64,000 nucleotides of DNA, from positions 1 to 64,000 of the forward strand of contig NZ_JBNNUK010000006.1 of assembly GCF_050279675.1 (NCBI RefSeq). Direction: 5' to 3'. Shown piece by piece: positions 8,996 through 17,272 of the stretch. The stretch comes from Viridibacillus sp050279675. GTDB lineage: Bacteria > Bacillota > Bacilli > Bacillales_A > Planococcaceae. A program made the position numbers and the translations under genes. The stretch's first letter is position 1, and the number at the start of each line of letters is the position of its first letter. The notes under the pieces were generated by a model that ran no database searches, was not told the origin of the DNA, and saw only the letters and a list, made by a program, of their open reading frames with translations.

Positions 8996-9032
8996 AGAAA
9001 AATACGACTTTTGCTTATAACGGCGAAAGTCG
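8996..9032 (-). other. Hairpin in the ecfA1 5' region, terminator-like
   Basis: On the minus strand the arms CGACTTT and AAAGTCG are 14 nt apart and are followed by TATTTTTC. It could be a weak intrinsic terminator or an attenuator about 100 nt before ecfA1. No function is assigned. Confidence 0.45.
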
Positions 9033-9087
9033 ATTCTCTTCATTACTAATATTTAGTGGACATGAGCAAGGGCTCTTCCAAATTAAA

Positions 9088-9217
9088 TAAAAAAGCGCGC
9101 ACCCCATTCAGAGAAATGCGCTTTGTTTCGTATCTCCGTTCTTAAAGTTGCTCAGACTTTAAGAGTGAATGAGGTGCGTAGAGCTAAACGAGACGGCACT
9201 TATGTCCGCTCATCATA
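9088..9217 (-). ncRNA. Candidate structured RNA or attenuator between rplQ and ecfA1
   Basis: A possible promoter (-10 TATGAT at 9212-9217, with a weak -35 ACGACA 18 bp upstream) would start an RNA of about 115 nt. It contains an inner hairpin CTTAAAGT/ACTTTAAG (9141-9163) enclosed by a 12-bp stem (9166-9177 with 9099-9110). That stem has a G.U pair in minus-strand RNA but an A.C mismatch on the other strand, which favours minus-strand transcription. A competing stem AAGCGC/GCGCTT uses the same 3' region, and the element ends in TTTTTTATTT. I do not recognise it as a named family. Confidence 0.4.
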
Positions 9218-9263
9218 ACACTCTGCTTTTAAATTTGTCGTATAAATCTAAATTCTAATTTTT

Positions 9264-9308
9264 AAAAAAAGAGGGTGCAGTTCAAATAGCTATGAACCAA
9301 ACACCCTC
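9264..9308 (-). terminator. Terminator after rplQ
   Basis: GAGGGTG/CACCCTC arms enclose a second pairing GTTCA/TGAAC and are followed by TTTTTTT on the minus strand. This ends the long S10-spc-alpha transcript. Confidence 0.9.
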
Positions 9309-9323
9309 CTCCGCATCGTATGA

Positions 9324-9704
9324 TTAAACTAGTTCAATCACAACTACAGGCGCACCGTCACCGCGGCGAGGTCCCATTTTCATAATGCGTGTATAACCGC
9401 CTTGGCGTTCAGCGTAGCGTGGTGCTACATCATCGAACAATTTTTGCAAAGCGTAAACTGTTGATTCATTGCCTTCAGCGTCAGTTGTAGTAGCTAATTC
9501 ACGACGAATAAATGTAGCTGCTTGACGACGAGCATGCAAGTCTCCGCGTTTGCCTAAAGTAATCATTTTCTCAACAACCGAACGTAATTCTTTAGCACGA
9601 GTTTCTGTCGTTTCAATACGCTCATTGATGATTAAGTCAGTAGCTAAATCGCGTAACATCGCTTTACGTTGAGAACTTGTACGTCCAAGTTTTCTGTAAC
9701 CCAT
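9324..9704 (-). CDS. rplQ: 50S ribosomal protein L17
   Basis: 126 residues starting MGYRKLGRTSSQRKAMLRDL, the L17 signature; the end GAPVVVIELV is also typical. L17 lies near the polypeptide exit tunnel of the 50S subunit. It is the last gene of the S10-spc-alpha cluster, 54 nt after rpoA, and is followed by a strong terminator. Confidence 0.98.
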   Translation of the reverse strand: MGYRKLGRTSSQRKAMLRDLATDLIINERIETTETRAKELRSVVEKMITLGKRGDLHARRQAATFIRRELATTTDAEGNESTVYALQKLFDDVAPRYAERQGGYTRIMKMGPRRGDGAPVVVIELV

Positions 9705-9758
9705 GGATGTTTCCCTCCTTTGTTCAATAACTGATCAGTCTTTTATATAAAAGTTCGC

Positions 9759-10703
9759 TTAGTCTTCTTCGCGTAACCCTAAACCAAGCTCTTCTAACTT
9801 CGCTTTTACTTCTTCTAATGATTTACGTCCTAGGTTACGAACTTTCATCATGTCGTCCTCAGACTTGTTTGCAAGTTCAAGAACAGTGTTGATACCTGCT
9901 CGTTTTAAACAGTTGTAAGAACGCACAGAAAGATCAAGCTCTTCGATAGTCATCTCTAAGACTTTTTCTTTTTGGTCTTCTTCTTTTTCAACCATGATTT
10001 CAGCAGTTTGTGCCTCGTCTGTTAAACCAACGAAGATATTTAAGTGCTCGGTTAATATTTTTGCTCCGAGCGAAATCGCCTCTTTAGGACCGATGCTACC
10101 ATCTGTCCATACATCAAGAGAAAGTTTATCGAAATCAGACGATTGTCCAACACGAGTATTTTCTACTTGAAAGTTGACGCGTGAAACTGGAGTGTAAATA
10201 GAGTCGATCGGGATCACGCCAATTGGAAGATCCTCGCGTTTGTTTTGATCAGCAGGAGTGTAACCACGTCCACGTTGCGCATACATACGCATACGAAGAT
10301 GACCATTTTTAGCAATAGTTGCAATATATAGATCTGGGTTTAACACTTCAACGTCACTGTCATGCGTAATATCCGCAGCAGTTATTACTCCGTCACCTTT
10401 GAAATCTATTTCAATGACTTTTTCTTCATCAGAATAGATTTTTAAAGCTAGCTTTTTAATATTCAAAATAATTGATGCAACATCTTCTACAACGCCCTCA
10501 ATAGTAGAGAACTCGTGTAGTACGCCGTCAATTTGGATTGAAGTAACAGCAGCTCCTGGTAAAGAAGACAGAAGGATACGACGTAAAGAATTTCCCAAAG
10601 TGTTTCCATATCCACGTTCAAGTGGTTCTACAACAAACTTGCCGTATTTGGCATCATCGCTGATCTCAACGGTTTCAATCTTTGGTTTTTCAATTTCGAT
10701 CAT
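9759..10703 (-). CDS. rpoA: RNA polymerase alpha subunit
   Basis: 314 residues. The N-terminal dimerization domain (about 1-230) includes GNTLGNSLRRILLSSLPG, a flexible linker follows, and the C-terminal domain (about 245-310) has the LELSVRS-like region, NLGRKSLEEVKAKL and an acidic end. The alpha-CTD binds UP elements and activators. Its place between rpsK and rplQ is universal in Bacillales. A 140-nt gap to rpsK carries a hairpin but no clear promoter. Confidence 0.98.
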   Translation of the reverse strand: MIEIEKPKIETVEISDDAKYGKFVVEPLERGYGNTLGNSLRRILLSSLPGAAVTSIQIDGVLHEFSTIEGVVEDVASIILNIKKLALKIYSDEEKVIEIDFKGDGVITAADITHDSDVEVLNPDLYIATIAKNGHLRMRMYAQRGRGYTPADQNKREDLPIGVIPIDSIYTPVSRVNFQVENTRVGQSSDFDKLSLDVWTDGSIGPKEAISLGAKILTEHLNIFVGLTDEAQTAEIMVEKEEDQKEKVLEMTIEELDLSVRSYNCLKRAGINTVLELANKSEDDMMKVRNLGRKSLEEVKAKLEELGLGLREED

Positions 10704-10816
10704 TCAAATTTACCCTCCTTCAAAACATCGAATGTATGATTTTTATTTCCTACATTAAATCGAATGTCTAATCAATCATGTGTCTGCACAATTCAGTTTG
10801 TACAAGAAATGAGATT

Positions 10817-10848
10817 CTCAATCAATAGATTGAGATTCATCAATTATA
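10817..10848 (-). other. Hairpin at the rpsK stop codon
   Basis: Arms TCTCAATC and GATTGAGA with a 4-nt loop overlap and follow the rpsK stop in the rpsK-rpoA gap. There is no T-run, so it is not an intrinsic terminator. It may be a 3'-stabilising or processing structure. Confidence 0.4.
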
Positions 10849-11233
10849 CACGACGACGTTTTGGTGGGCGACAACCGTTATGTGGAACTGGAGTTACATC
10901 TTTAATTGCTGTAACGTCTAAACCTGCAGCTTGAAGCGCACGAATAGCAGCTTCACGACCTGCACCAGGACCCTTAACAGTTACTTCTAAAGTTTTTAAA
11001 CCATGCTCGATTGATGTTTTAGCAGCAGCTTCAGCAGCCATTTGTGCAGCAAAAGGAGTTGATTTACGAGAACCACGGAATCCTAGAGCACCTGCACTTG
11101 ACCAAGAAACAGCGTTACCTTGCATGTCAGTGATGGTTACAATTGTATTATTAAATGTAGAACGGATGTGAGCAATACCAGATTCGATATTCTTTTTCAC
11201 ACGACGTTTACGAGTTTGTTGTTTACGTGCCAT
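10844..11233 (-). CDS. rpsK: 30S ribosomal protein S11
   Basis: 129 residues with the S11 motifs GIAHIRSTFNNTIVTITD and the C-terminal end PHNGCRPPKRRRV. S11 forms part of the platform of the 30S subunit near the mRNA exit. It follows rpsM by 25 nt in the alpha operon segment. Confidence 0.98.
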   Translation of the reverse strand: MARKQQTRKRRVKKNIESGIAHIRSTFNNTIVTITDMQGNAVSWSSAGALGFRGSRKSTPFAAQMAAEAAAKTSIEHGLKTLEVTVKGPGAGREAAIRALQAAGLDVTAIKDVTPVPHNGCRPPKRRRV

Positions 11234-11258
11234 GTTAAGAAGAAACCTCCTTTACCGA

Positions 11259-11624
11259 TTATTTTTTCTTGTTCGCTACAGTTTTACGAGGACCTTTACG
11301 CGTACGCGCATTGTTCTTCGTATTTTGACCGCGAACAGGTAAACCGCGACGGTGACGGATACCACGGAAAGATCCGATTTCCATCAAACGTTTGATGTTT
11401 AGAGAGATCTCACGACGAAGATCACCTTCTAGTTTGTATGTGTCTAATTGTTCACGGATTTTGTTAAGTTCGTCTTCAGTAAGATCGCGAACTCGAGTAC
11501 TTTCAGAAACACCTGCTCCAGCAAGAACTTGCTTAGCAGTAGTGTTACCTACTCCGTAAATGTAAGTTAATGAAATTACAACGCGTTTGTCGCGAGGAAT
11601 GTCAACACCAGCAATACGTGCCAT
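11259..11624 (-). CDS. rpsM: 30S ribosomal protein S13
   Basis: 121 residues: MARIAGVDIPRDKRVVISL at the N-terminus, the helix-two-turn-helix region, and a basic tail RKGPRKTVANKKK that contacts P-site tRNA. It lies in the head of the 30S subunit and forms bridges to the 50S. It is preceded by GGAGG and follows rpmJ. Confidence 0.98.
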   Translation of the reverse strand: MARIAGVDIPRDKRVVISLTYIYGVGNTTAKQVLAGAGVSESTRVRDLTEDELNKIREQLDTYKLEGDLRREISLNIKRLMEIGSFRGIRHRRGLPVRGQNTKNNARTRKGPRKTVANKKK

Positions 11625-11647
11625 ATACGTTGTGCACCTCCTTCAAA

Positions 11648-11761
11648 TTAACCTTGTTTTTGTTTGTGTTTAGGATTTTCACAGATTACCATTACTTTAC
11701 CGCGTCGGCGAATAACTTTACATTTTTCGCAGATCGGTTTCACAGATGGTCTCACTTTCAT
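11648..11761 (-). CDS. rpmJ: 50S ribosomal protein L36, zinc-binding form
   Basis: A 37-residue protein starting [14 protein letters not shown]. The Zn ligands Cys11, Cys14, Cys27 and His32 are all present, so this is the C+ (zinc ribbon) form. It is encoded between infA and rpsM, as in B. subtilis. The gene is short, but start, stop and Shine-Dalgarno (GGAGG upstream) are clear. Confidence 0.97.
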
Positions 11762-11798
11762 CTAACCTAACCTCCTTAGTGGTCCGGAGTGCAAAAGA

Positions 11799-12017
11799 TT
11801 ATTTAAAACGGTATGTGATACGACCGCGAGTTAAGTCATATGGAGATAACTCAATAGTTACTTTATCTCCAGGCAAGATGCGAATAAAGTGCATACGAAT
11901 TTTGCCTGATACATGAGCAAGAACTGTATGACCATTTTCTAATTCTACCTTAAACATCGCGTTTGGCAAAGTCTCAACAACTGTGCCTTCGATTTCAATT
12001 ACATCGTCTTTCGCCAT
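11799..12017 (-). CDS. infA: Translation initiation factor IF-1
   Basis: 72 residues of a single OB fold, starting MAKDDVIEIEGTVVETLPNA, full length for the family. IF-1 binds the A site of the 30S subunit during initiation. In B. subtilis infA follows map and ybzG; here it follows only a decayed map remnant, 27 nt downstream of that frame's stop codon. GGAG precedes the ATG. Confidence 0.98.
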   Translation of the reverse strand: MAKDDVIEIEGTVVETLPNAMFKVELENGHTVLAHVSGKIRMHFIRILPGDKVTIELSPYDLTRGRITYRFK

Positions 12018-12044
12018 CGACCCTGTCTCCCTTCTATATGCAAT

Positions 12045-12474
12045 TCAGGTTCCCATCTTCAAATCAAACGGAATTTGCTTCAAGTTTTTTTCTTTCATGA
12101 AAGAAACGACTCGTCTCAACATATGTTTGGATTGTATGAGAGATGTTCGAAAGACGCTCATCAGGTTTCGCTTCTTACAACCCATGGAATTGACTTTCCG
12201 TTTGAACCTTGTTTCCCTCATGTCAACATGACCATCCGGAATTGCCTTGGATAAGATCCTTCCATACCCGTTTACATAGATGCTTCCACGAAACCCATTA
12301 TACCCTTTCAGAACTAGGATTGCATCGAGGACAAAGGGTATCCCGTATACCGATACATCTAATTCATCAGTGCATAGACCGGGCACAATATGCTTTTGCA
12401 GCTCTCGAAAATACATTTCCGTTGCTACCGCATACTCCCCGCGGAGGCAGTTATCTGCACCCGGGATTCGGGTA
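12045..12474 (-). pseudogene. map: Decayed methionine aminopeptidase gene (map remnant)
   Basis: Between adk and infA, where map (about 248 codons) normally lies, there is only about 430 bp. The open minus-strand frame (extending up to 12503 inside adk) contains LQKHIVPGLCTDELD and KGYNGFRGSI. These align without gaps to the N-terminal region of type I MetAP (LKKHIKPGISTKELD and KGYNGFRGSI). The next motif, HGIPG with the catalytic His, reads KAIPD, and the protein then diverges. All five metal ligands (Asp97, Asp108, His171, Glu204 and Glu235 in E. coli numbering) are missing. No start with a good ribosome-binding site is evident. I call it a truncated relic; expression of a short remnant cannot be excluded. 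Confidence 0.8.
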
Positions 12475-13128
12475 TTAGTTGCGGCTGCCCTGTAATAGAG
12501 CATCTACGTCAGCAAAAACATCTGAGATATCTTGCTGTCCGTTGATATTTGTTAACACGTTTTTAGCTTGATAAAAATCAAGTAAAGGTTGTGTTTGTTT
12601 GATATTTATTTCCAGGCGATTAGAAACCGTTTCTGGATTATCGTCTGCTCTTTGATAAAGTTCTCCTCCGTCTTTATCACAAATGCCTTCCTCTTTAGAA
12701 GGATTAAACACTAAGTGATAAGCCGAGCCACATACTTTACAGATACGACGACCTGTTAAACGTTTAATCAACTCTTCTTGTTCTACTTGAATATTTACTA
12801 CATATTCTATTCTCTTACCAAGATCAGATAAAATATTATCTAACGCATCAGCTTGTTCAATAGTACGTGGAAAACCATCTAGTAGGAAGCCTTGATCACA
12901 ATCAGGTTGGCTTAAGCGTTCGCGAACGATTCCAATCGTCACTTCATCAGGTACAAGAGCACCTTTATCAATAAACGATTTCGCTAAAAGACCTAATTCC
13001 GTACCACCTTTAATAGCTGCACGGAACATATCGCCTGTAGAAATATGAGGGATTGCGTACTTCTCAACAATTTTATCTGCTTGAGTGCCTTTACCAGCAC
13101 CAGGCAAACCCATCAAAACGATATTCAT
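12475..13128 (-). CDS. adk: Adenylate kinase
   Basis: 217 residues with the P-loop GLPGAGKGTQ (7-16), FLLDGFPRT, and a lid domain carrying the Zn site CKVC...CDKD (three Cys and one Asp, as in B. subtilis). It interconverts ATP, AMP and ADP. It sits between secY and the map remnant, in the usual cluster position, and is translated from an ATG after GGAGAGAGCCC-like context. Confidence 0.97.
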   Translation of the reverse strand: MNIVLMGLPGAGKGTQADKIVEKYAIPHISTGDMFRAAIKGGTELGLLAKSFIDKGALVPDEVTIGIVRERLSQPDCDQGFLLDGFPRTIEQADALDNILSDLGKRIEYVVNIQVEQEELIKRLTGRRICKVCGSAYHLVFNPSKEEGICDKDGGELYQRADDNPETVSNRLEINIKQTQPLLDFYQAKNVLTNINGQQDISDVFADVDALLQGSRN

Positions 13129-13194
13129 ACGGAGAGAGCCCCCTCAAGTTATTGTGAAGGTTTAAGGAACGAAAATCGTCCCTAAAAACCAACA

Positions 13195-14481
13195 TTATTT
13201 CATGAAACCTTTGTAGTGGCGTTTCACAAGTTGTGATTCTAATTGTTTCATCGTTTCCAGTGCAACACCGACAACGATTAGTAGACTAGTACCGCCAATT
13301 TGAGCCGATGCTGGAAGCTTCGCAACATTAATAAAAATGATTGGAAGAATCGCAACAAGCGACAAGAAGATCGCACCTACAAACGTTAAGCGATATAAAA
13401 CAGTTGTTAGATAATCTTGAGTGCTTTTACCTGGGCGAATACCCGGTATATAGGCACCTTGCTTTTTCAAATTATCCGCAACTTTTTCAGGATTCACTTG
13501 AACGAACGCATAGAAATATGCAAACGCTATAATTAACGCTACATAGATGATCATCCCAACTGGTTGAGAATAATCAAACGTTCTTTCAATGAACTGAGTT
13601 ACTTTATTATCTCCAAAGAAAGTTGCAATTGTTCTAGGCGTTACGATAAACGCAACAGCAAAGATAACTGGGATAACCCCAGCAGCATTTACTTTCAATG
13701 GTAAATGGGATTGTTGTGCACCTCTTTGAGCACCAGCACGTTTTGCATATTGAATAGGAATTTTACGCAACGCTTGTTGAACGTAAATAACACCCACAAC
13801 AATTACAAGAGCGGCCAATACAATAAGAGCCATTACGATAATACGGATGAACAATTGCTCTCCCGCATTTTCGAATTGTGAAGCATAAATTTGATTCACA
13901 GTGTTTGGCAATGCAGCTACGATACCTGCGAAGATGATAATGGAAATACCATTTCCTACACCTTTTTCAGTAATTAGCTCACCTAACCAAAGTAAAAATG
14001 CAGTACCAGCAGTTAACACAATCGCAATTGTTAAGTACGTCATAACACCCTCATCTTTAATCAATGAACCGCCGTACATACGGTTGAAACCGTAAGACAT
14101 TGCGATTGATTGAATAAATGCAAGGATAATTGCGAAGTAACGTGTAAATTGAGCGATTTTACGTCGACCAACTTCACCTTGTTTTGACCACTCGGTGAAC
14201 TTTTGGACAACATCCATTTGCAATAGCTGAACTATGATTGAAGCCGTAATGTAAGGCATAATACCCATAGCAAAAATCGAGAAGTTTTTCAAAGCTCCTC
14301 CACCAAATGTATTTAAGAAACCAACTAAACTGTACTGATCAGTGGCTTTTAATACATTGGCGTCGACGTTTGGTACCGGTATAAACGTTCCAAGACGGAA
14401 TACGACCAACATCAAAAGAGTGAAAATGATTTTATTTCTAATATCTCTCACGCGCATAAAGTTAGAGATTGTTTGAAACAT
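13195..14481 (-). CDS. secY: Preprotein translocase subunit SecY
   Basis: 428 residues with ten membrane-spanning segments, starting MFQTISNFMRVRDIRNKIIFTL. It is the channel of the Sec machinery; its partner SecE is also in this window (46.4-46.6 kb). The conserved cytoplasmic loop around QLLQMDVVQKF and the region KRAGAQRGAQQSHLPLKVN are present. It directly abuts rplO (the stop of rplO shares its last base with the start), so the two are probably translationally coupled. Confidence 0.98.
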   Translation of the reverse strand: MFQTISNFMRVRDIRNKIIFTLLMLVVFRLGTFIPVPNVDANVLKATDQYSLVGFLNTFGGGALKNFSIFAMGIMPYITASIIVQLLQMDVVQKFTEWSKQGEVGRRKIAQFTRYFAIILAFIQSIAMSYGFNRMYGGSLIKDEGVMTYLTIAIVLTAGTAFLLWLGELITEKGVGNGISIIIFAGIVAALPNTVNQIYASQFENAGEQLFIRIIVMALIVLAALVIVVGVIYVQQALRKIPIQYAKRAGAQRGAQQSHLPLKVNAAGVIPVIFAVAFIVTPRTIATFFGDNKVTQFIERTFDYSQPVGMIIYVALIIAFAYFYAFVQVNPEKVADNLKKQGAYIPGIRPGKSTQDYLTTVLYRLTFVGAIFLSLVAILPIIFINVAKLPASAQIGGTSLLIVVGVALETMKQLESQLVKRHYKGFMK

Positions 14482-14921
14482 TAAATCACCTCGATTTGTC
14501 CGCCGGCATTCTCAATTGCTTCTTTAGCAGAAGCTGAGAATTTATGAGCTTTAACAGTAAGCTTTTTCTCAACAGTTCCATTACCTAGAACTTTGATTCC
14601 AGCTTTCTCGTTGCTCACAACACCAGTTTCAATTAATAAAGCTGGTGTTACTTCTGTGCCGTCTTCAAAACGATTTAAAGCGTCAAGGTTTACGATAGCG
14701 TATTCTTTACGATTAATGTTCGTAAATCCACGTTTAGGTAAACGACGGAACAATGGGTTTTGACCGCCTTCAAATCCTGGACGAACGCCGCCGCCAGAAC
14801 GAGAATTTTGACCTTTATGCCCCTTACCAGAAGTTTTACCGTTACCAGAACCGATACCACGACCTACGCGGTTACGTTCTTTACGTGAACCTAAAGCTGG
14901 TTCTAACTCATGAAGTTTCAT
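14481..14921 (-). CDS. rplO: 50S ribosomal protein L15
   Basis: 146 residues, starting MKLHELEPALGSRKERNRVG with the glycine-rich GSGNGKTSGKGHKGQ segment typical of L15. It binds 23S rRNA and is a late 50S assembly protein. It lies between rpmD and secY in the spc segment. Confidence 0.98.
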   Translation of the reverse strand: MKLHELEPALGSRKERNRVGRGIGSGNGKTSGKGHKGQNSRSGGGVRPGFEGGQNPLFRRLPKRGFTNINRKEYAIVNLDALNRFEDGTEVTPALLIETGVVSNEKAGIKVLGNGTVEKKLTVKAHKFSASAKEAIENAGGQIEVI

Positions 14922-14955
14922 ATGGGTGGCACCTCCTTGTTATTGATTTTTCGAA

Positions 14956-15138
14956 TTAAATCTCTGTAACAGTAACTAAGTGTGCTACTTTTGTGATCGC
15001 ACCGCGAACAGCCACATTGTCTGGATGTTCAACAGTATGATTTACTTTACGTAAGCCAAGCGCTTCGATTGTTTTACGTTGAGCAGGTTTAGTACCGATT
15101 AAACTTTTAGTAAGGGTAATTTGTAGTTTAGTTGACAT
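14956..15138 (-). CDS. rpmD: 50S ribosomal protein L30
   Basis: 60 residues, starting STKLQITLTKSLIG after the Met. The bacterial short form of L30 has a ferredoxin-like fold and lies on the 50S subunit. It is between rpsE and rplO, with GGGGGG-type Shine-Dalgarno just upstream. Confidence 0.97.
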   Translation of the reverse strand: MSTKLQITLTKSLIGTKPAQRKTIEALGLRKVNHTVEHPDNVAVRGAITKVAHLVTVTEI

Positions 15139-15151
15139 ATTATTCCCCCCC

Positions 15152-15652
15152 TTAACCTAATAGTTCTTCTACTGATTTACCGCGAAGTTTTGCAACTTCT
15201 TCAGCATGTTTAAGTTCAGATAAACCTCTAACAGTAGCGCGAACCATGTTAATTGGCGTATTTGAACCAAGTGATTTTGAAAGAATATCAGTGATACCAG
15301 CAAGCTCTAATACAGCACGAACTGGTCCACCAGCGATAACTCCTGTACCAGGAGCAGCAGGTTTAATCATGATGTTACCTGCACCGAAGCGACCCATGAT
15401 TAAGTGTGGTGTTGTACCACCAACACGTGGAACTTCGATCAAGTTTTTCTTCGCATCTTCTACTGCTTTGCGAATTGCATCAGGTACTTCCTGAGCTTTA
15501 CCTGTACCGAAACCAACATGGCCATTACGGTCTCCAACCACTACTAGTGCAGTGAAGCGGAAACGACGTCCACCTTTAACAACTTTAGCAACGCGGTTGA
15601 TCGTAACAACGCGTTCTTCAAGTTCTAGTTTGTTTGCGTCAATGCGACTCAT
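15152..15652 (-). CDS. rpsE: 30S ribosomal protein S5
   Basis: 166 residues: an N-terminal double-stranded RNA-binding-like domain with VVTINRVAKVVKGGRRF, and a C-terminal GHHMP-like fold. S5 affects decoding fidelity and mRNA unwinding at the entry tunnel. It is between rplR and rpmD. The loop VKGGRRF, where spectinomycin-resistance changes occur, looks wild type. Confidence 0.98.
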   Translation of the reverse strand: MSRIDANKLELEERVVTINRVAKVVKGGRRFRFTALVVVGDRNGHVGFGTGKAQEVPDAIRKAVEDAKKNLIEVPRVGGTTPHLIMGRFGAGNIMIKPAAPGTGVIAGGPVRAVLELAGITDILSKSLGSNTPINMVRATVRGLSELKHAEEVAKLRGKSVEELLG

Positions 15653-15673
15653 GAAATGTGTACCTCCTTCTTA

Positions 15674-16033
15674 TTAAAATTCTAAACCATTTGTACGTGC
15701 AGCTTCAGCTAAAGCTTTAACACGTCCATGATATAAGTAACCACCACGGTCAAATACAACAGCTTTGATGTTTTTTTCCGCAGCGCCTTTAGCGATAGTT
15801 TCACCGATTTTTGTAGCAGCTTCTAAGTTACCAGCAGTTCCTTCAAACTCTTTATCCATAGTTGAAGCACTTACTAGTGTTAGGCCTTTAGAATCATCGA
15901 TAAGTTGCGCGTAAATGTGTTTGTTTGAACGGAATACGTTTAAACGTGGACATTCAGCAGTACCAGTAATTTTAGAACGCACGCGCGCATGACGTTTTTT
16001 ACGAACTTGATTCTTATCTTGTTTCGTAATCAC
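15674..16033 (-). CDS. rplR: 50S ribosomal protein L18
   Basis: 119 residues from a GTG start at 16033. AAGGAG lies 8 nt upstream of this GTG, whereas the longer frame (to 16042) would start inside the ribosome-binding site. L18 binds 5S rRNA together with L5. The signature RPRLNVFRSNKHIYAQLIDD is present (PRLNVFRSNKHIYAQ), as is FDRGGYLYHGRVKALA. Confidence 0.97.
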   Translation of the reverse strand: MITKQDKNQVRKKRHARVRSKITGTAECPRLNVFRSNKHIYAQLIDDSKGLTLVSASTMDKEFEGTAGNLEAATKIGETIAKGAAEKNIKAVVFDRGGYLYHGRVKALAEAARTNGLEF

Positions 16034-16066
16034 AGAGGTCACTCCTTTCTAATGCTTTAAGCAGCA

Positions 16067-16606
16067 TTATTTACCTGTTTTACCTTCTTTACGACGAACG
16101 AATTCGCCTTCATAACGAATCCCTTTACCTTTATAAGGCTCTGGTGGACGCACTTGACGAATGTTAGAAGCAAGTGCTCCAACACGTTCTTTGCTAATCC
16201 CTTTAACGATAACTTTAGTGTTTGAAGGAACTTCTACAGTTACTCCTTCTTCAGGTGTGAACTCAACTGGATGTGAGTAACCTACGTTCAATACAAGTTT
16301 AGTTCCTTGTAATTGAGCACGGTAACCTACCCCAACTAATTCAAGTGCACGTTCAAATCCTTCAGAAACACCAGTGATCATGTTTGCTAAAAGAGCACGA
16401 GTTGTACCATGGTTAGTACGGTGGTCTTTTGACTCAGAAGGACGAGATACTGTAATCACGTTACCTTCTTGTTCAATTTTCATATCTTTGTTAAAAGAGC
16501 GAACAAGTTCACCTTTTGGTCCTTTAACAGTTACTGTGTTGTCAGCAGCGACAGTTACAGTAACAGTAGCAGGTACCTCGATTGGTTTTTTACCTACGCG
16601 AGACAT
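16067..16606 (-). CDS. rplF: 50S ribosomal protein L6
   Basis: 179 residues made of two repeated alpha/beta domains. The start MSRVGKKPIEVPATVTV and the C-terminal RQVRPPEPYKGKGIRY signature are present. It lies near the sarcin-ricin loop and the factor-binding site of the 50S subunit. It is between rpsH and rplR. Confidence 0.98.
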   Translation of the reverse strand: MSRVGKKPIEVPATVTVTVAADNTVTVKGPKGELVRSFNKDMKIEQEGNVITVSRPSESKDHRTNHGTTRALLANMITGVSEGFERALELVGVGYRAQLQGTKLVLNVGYSHPVEFTPEEGVTVEVPSNTKVIVKGISKERVGALASNIRQVRPPEPYKGKGIRYEGEFVRRKEGKTGK

Positions 16607-16637
16607 TTATGTTGCACCTCCATTCTTTTGTTGCTAA

Positions 16638-17036
16638 TTACCAAACGTAAGCTAAGATTTCTCCGCCAACTTGTTTAGCGCGAGCTTCTTTATCAGTTAA
16701 TAAACCGTTTGAAGTTGAAACTAAAGCGATTCCTAGTCCGTTCAACACTTTAGGTACTTCGTTAGTTTTCGCATAAACGCGTAAACCTGGTTTAGAAATA
16801 CGTTTTAATCCTGTAATAACACGTTCGTTTTCTTGGCCATATTTTAAGAAGATACGGATGATACCTTGTTTGTCATCTTCTACATACTCAACGTCACGTA
16901 CAAAACCTTCACGCTTAAGAATTTCAGCGATCTCTTTTTTGATATTAGAAGCCGGAACCTCTAATTTCTCGTGACGGACCATGTTAGCATTACGAATGCG
17001 TGTAAGCATATCTGCAATCGGATCTGTCATTGTCAT
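16638..17036 (-). CDS. rpsH: 30S ribosomal protein S8
   Basis: 132 residues starting MTMTDPIADMLTRIRNAN, with the C-terminal STSNGLLTDKEAR signature that binds helix 21 of 16S rRNA. In many bacteria S8 is the translational repressor of the spc segment; no such site was identified here. It follows rpsN. Confidence 0.98.
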   Translation of the reverse strand: MTMTDPIADMLTRIRNANMVRHEKLEVPASNIKKEIAEILKREGFVRDVEYVEDDKQGIIRIFLKYGQENERVITGLKRISKPGLRVYAKTNEVPKVLNGLGIALVSTSNGLLTDKEARAKQVGGEILAYVW

Positions 17037-17065
17037 TACATTTACCTCCTTCCCAAATTAGGGGA

Positions 17066-17251
17066 TTACCAGCTGGCTTTTTTCACGCCAGGAATTTGTC
17101 CCTTATATGCAAGTTCTCGGAAACAAATACGGCAAAGTTTAAATTTGCGGTATACAGAGTGTGGACGCCCACAGCGTTCACAACGAGTGTATTCTTGCAC
17201 TTTAAACTTTTGCGTGCGTTGTTGTTTAACGATCATTGATTTTTTAGCCAC
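17066..17251 (-). CDS. rpsN: 30S ribosomal protein S14, zinc-binding type Z
   Basis: 61 residues with the zinc ribbon Cys24, Cys27, Cys40 and Cys43 (CERC and CRIC), so it is the short C+ type. The zinc-free paralogue found in many Bacillales would be elsewhere in the genome. It lies between rplE and rpsH, as usual for the spc segment. Confidence 0.98.
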   Translation of the reverse strand: MAKKSMIVKQQRTQKFKVQEYTRCERCGRPHSVYRKFKLCRICFRELAYKGQIPGVKKASW

Positions 17252-17272
17252 GTTTTCGCCCTCCTTGTTTTA

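Noticed and set aside
12209..12478. Plus-strand frames opposite the map remnant
   Set aside because: They are antisense to the map-derived sequence, His/Leu-rich and have no Shine-Dalgarno.
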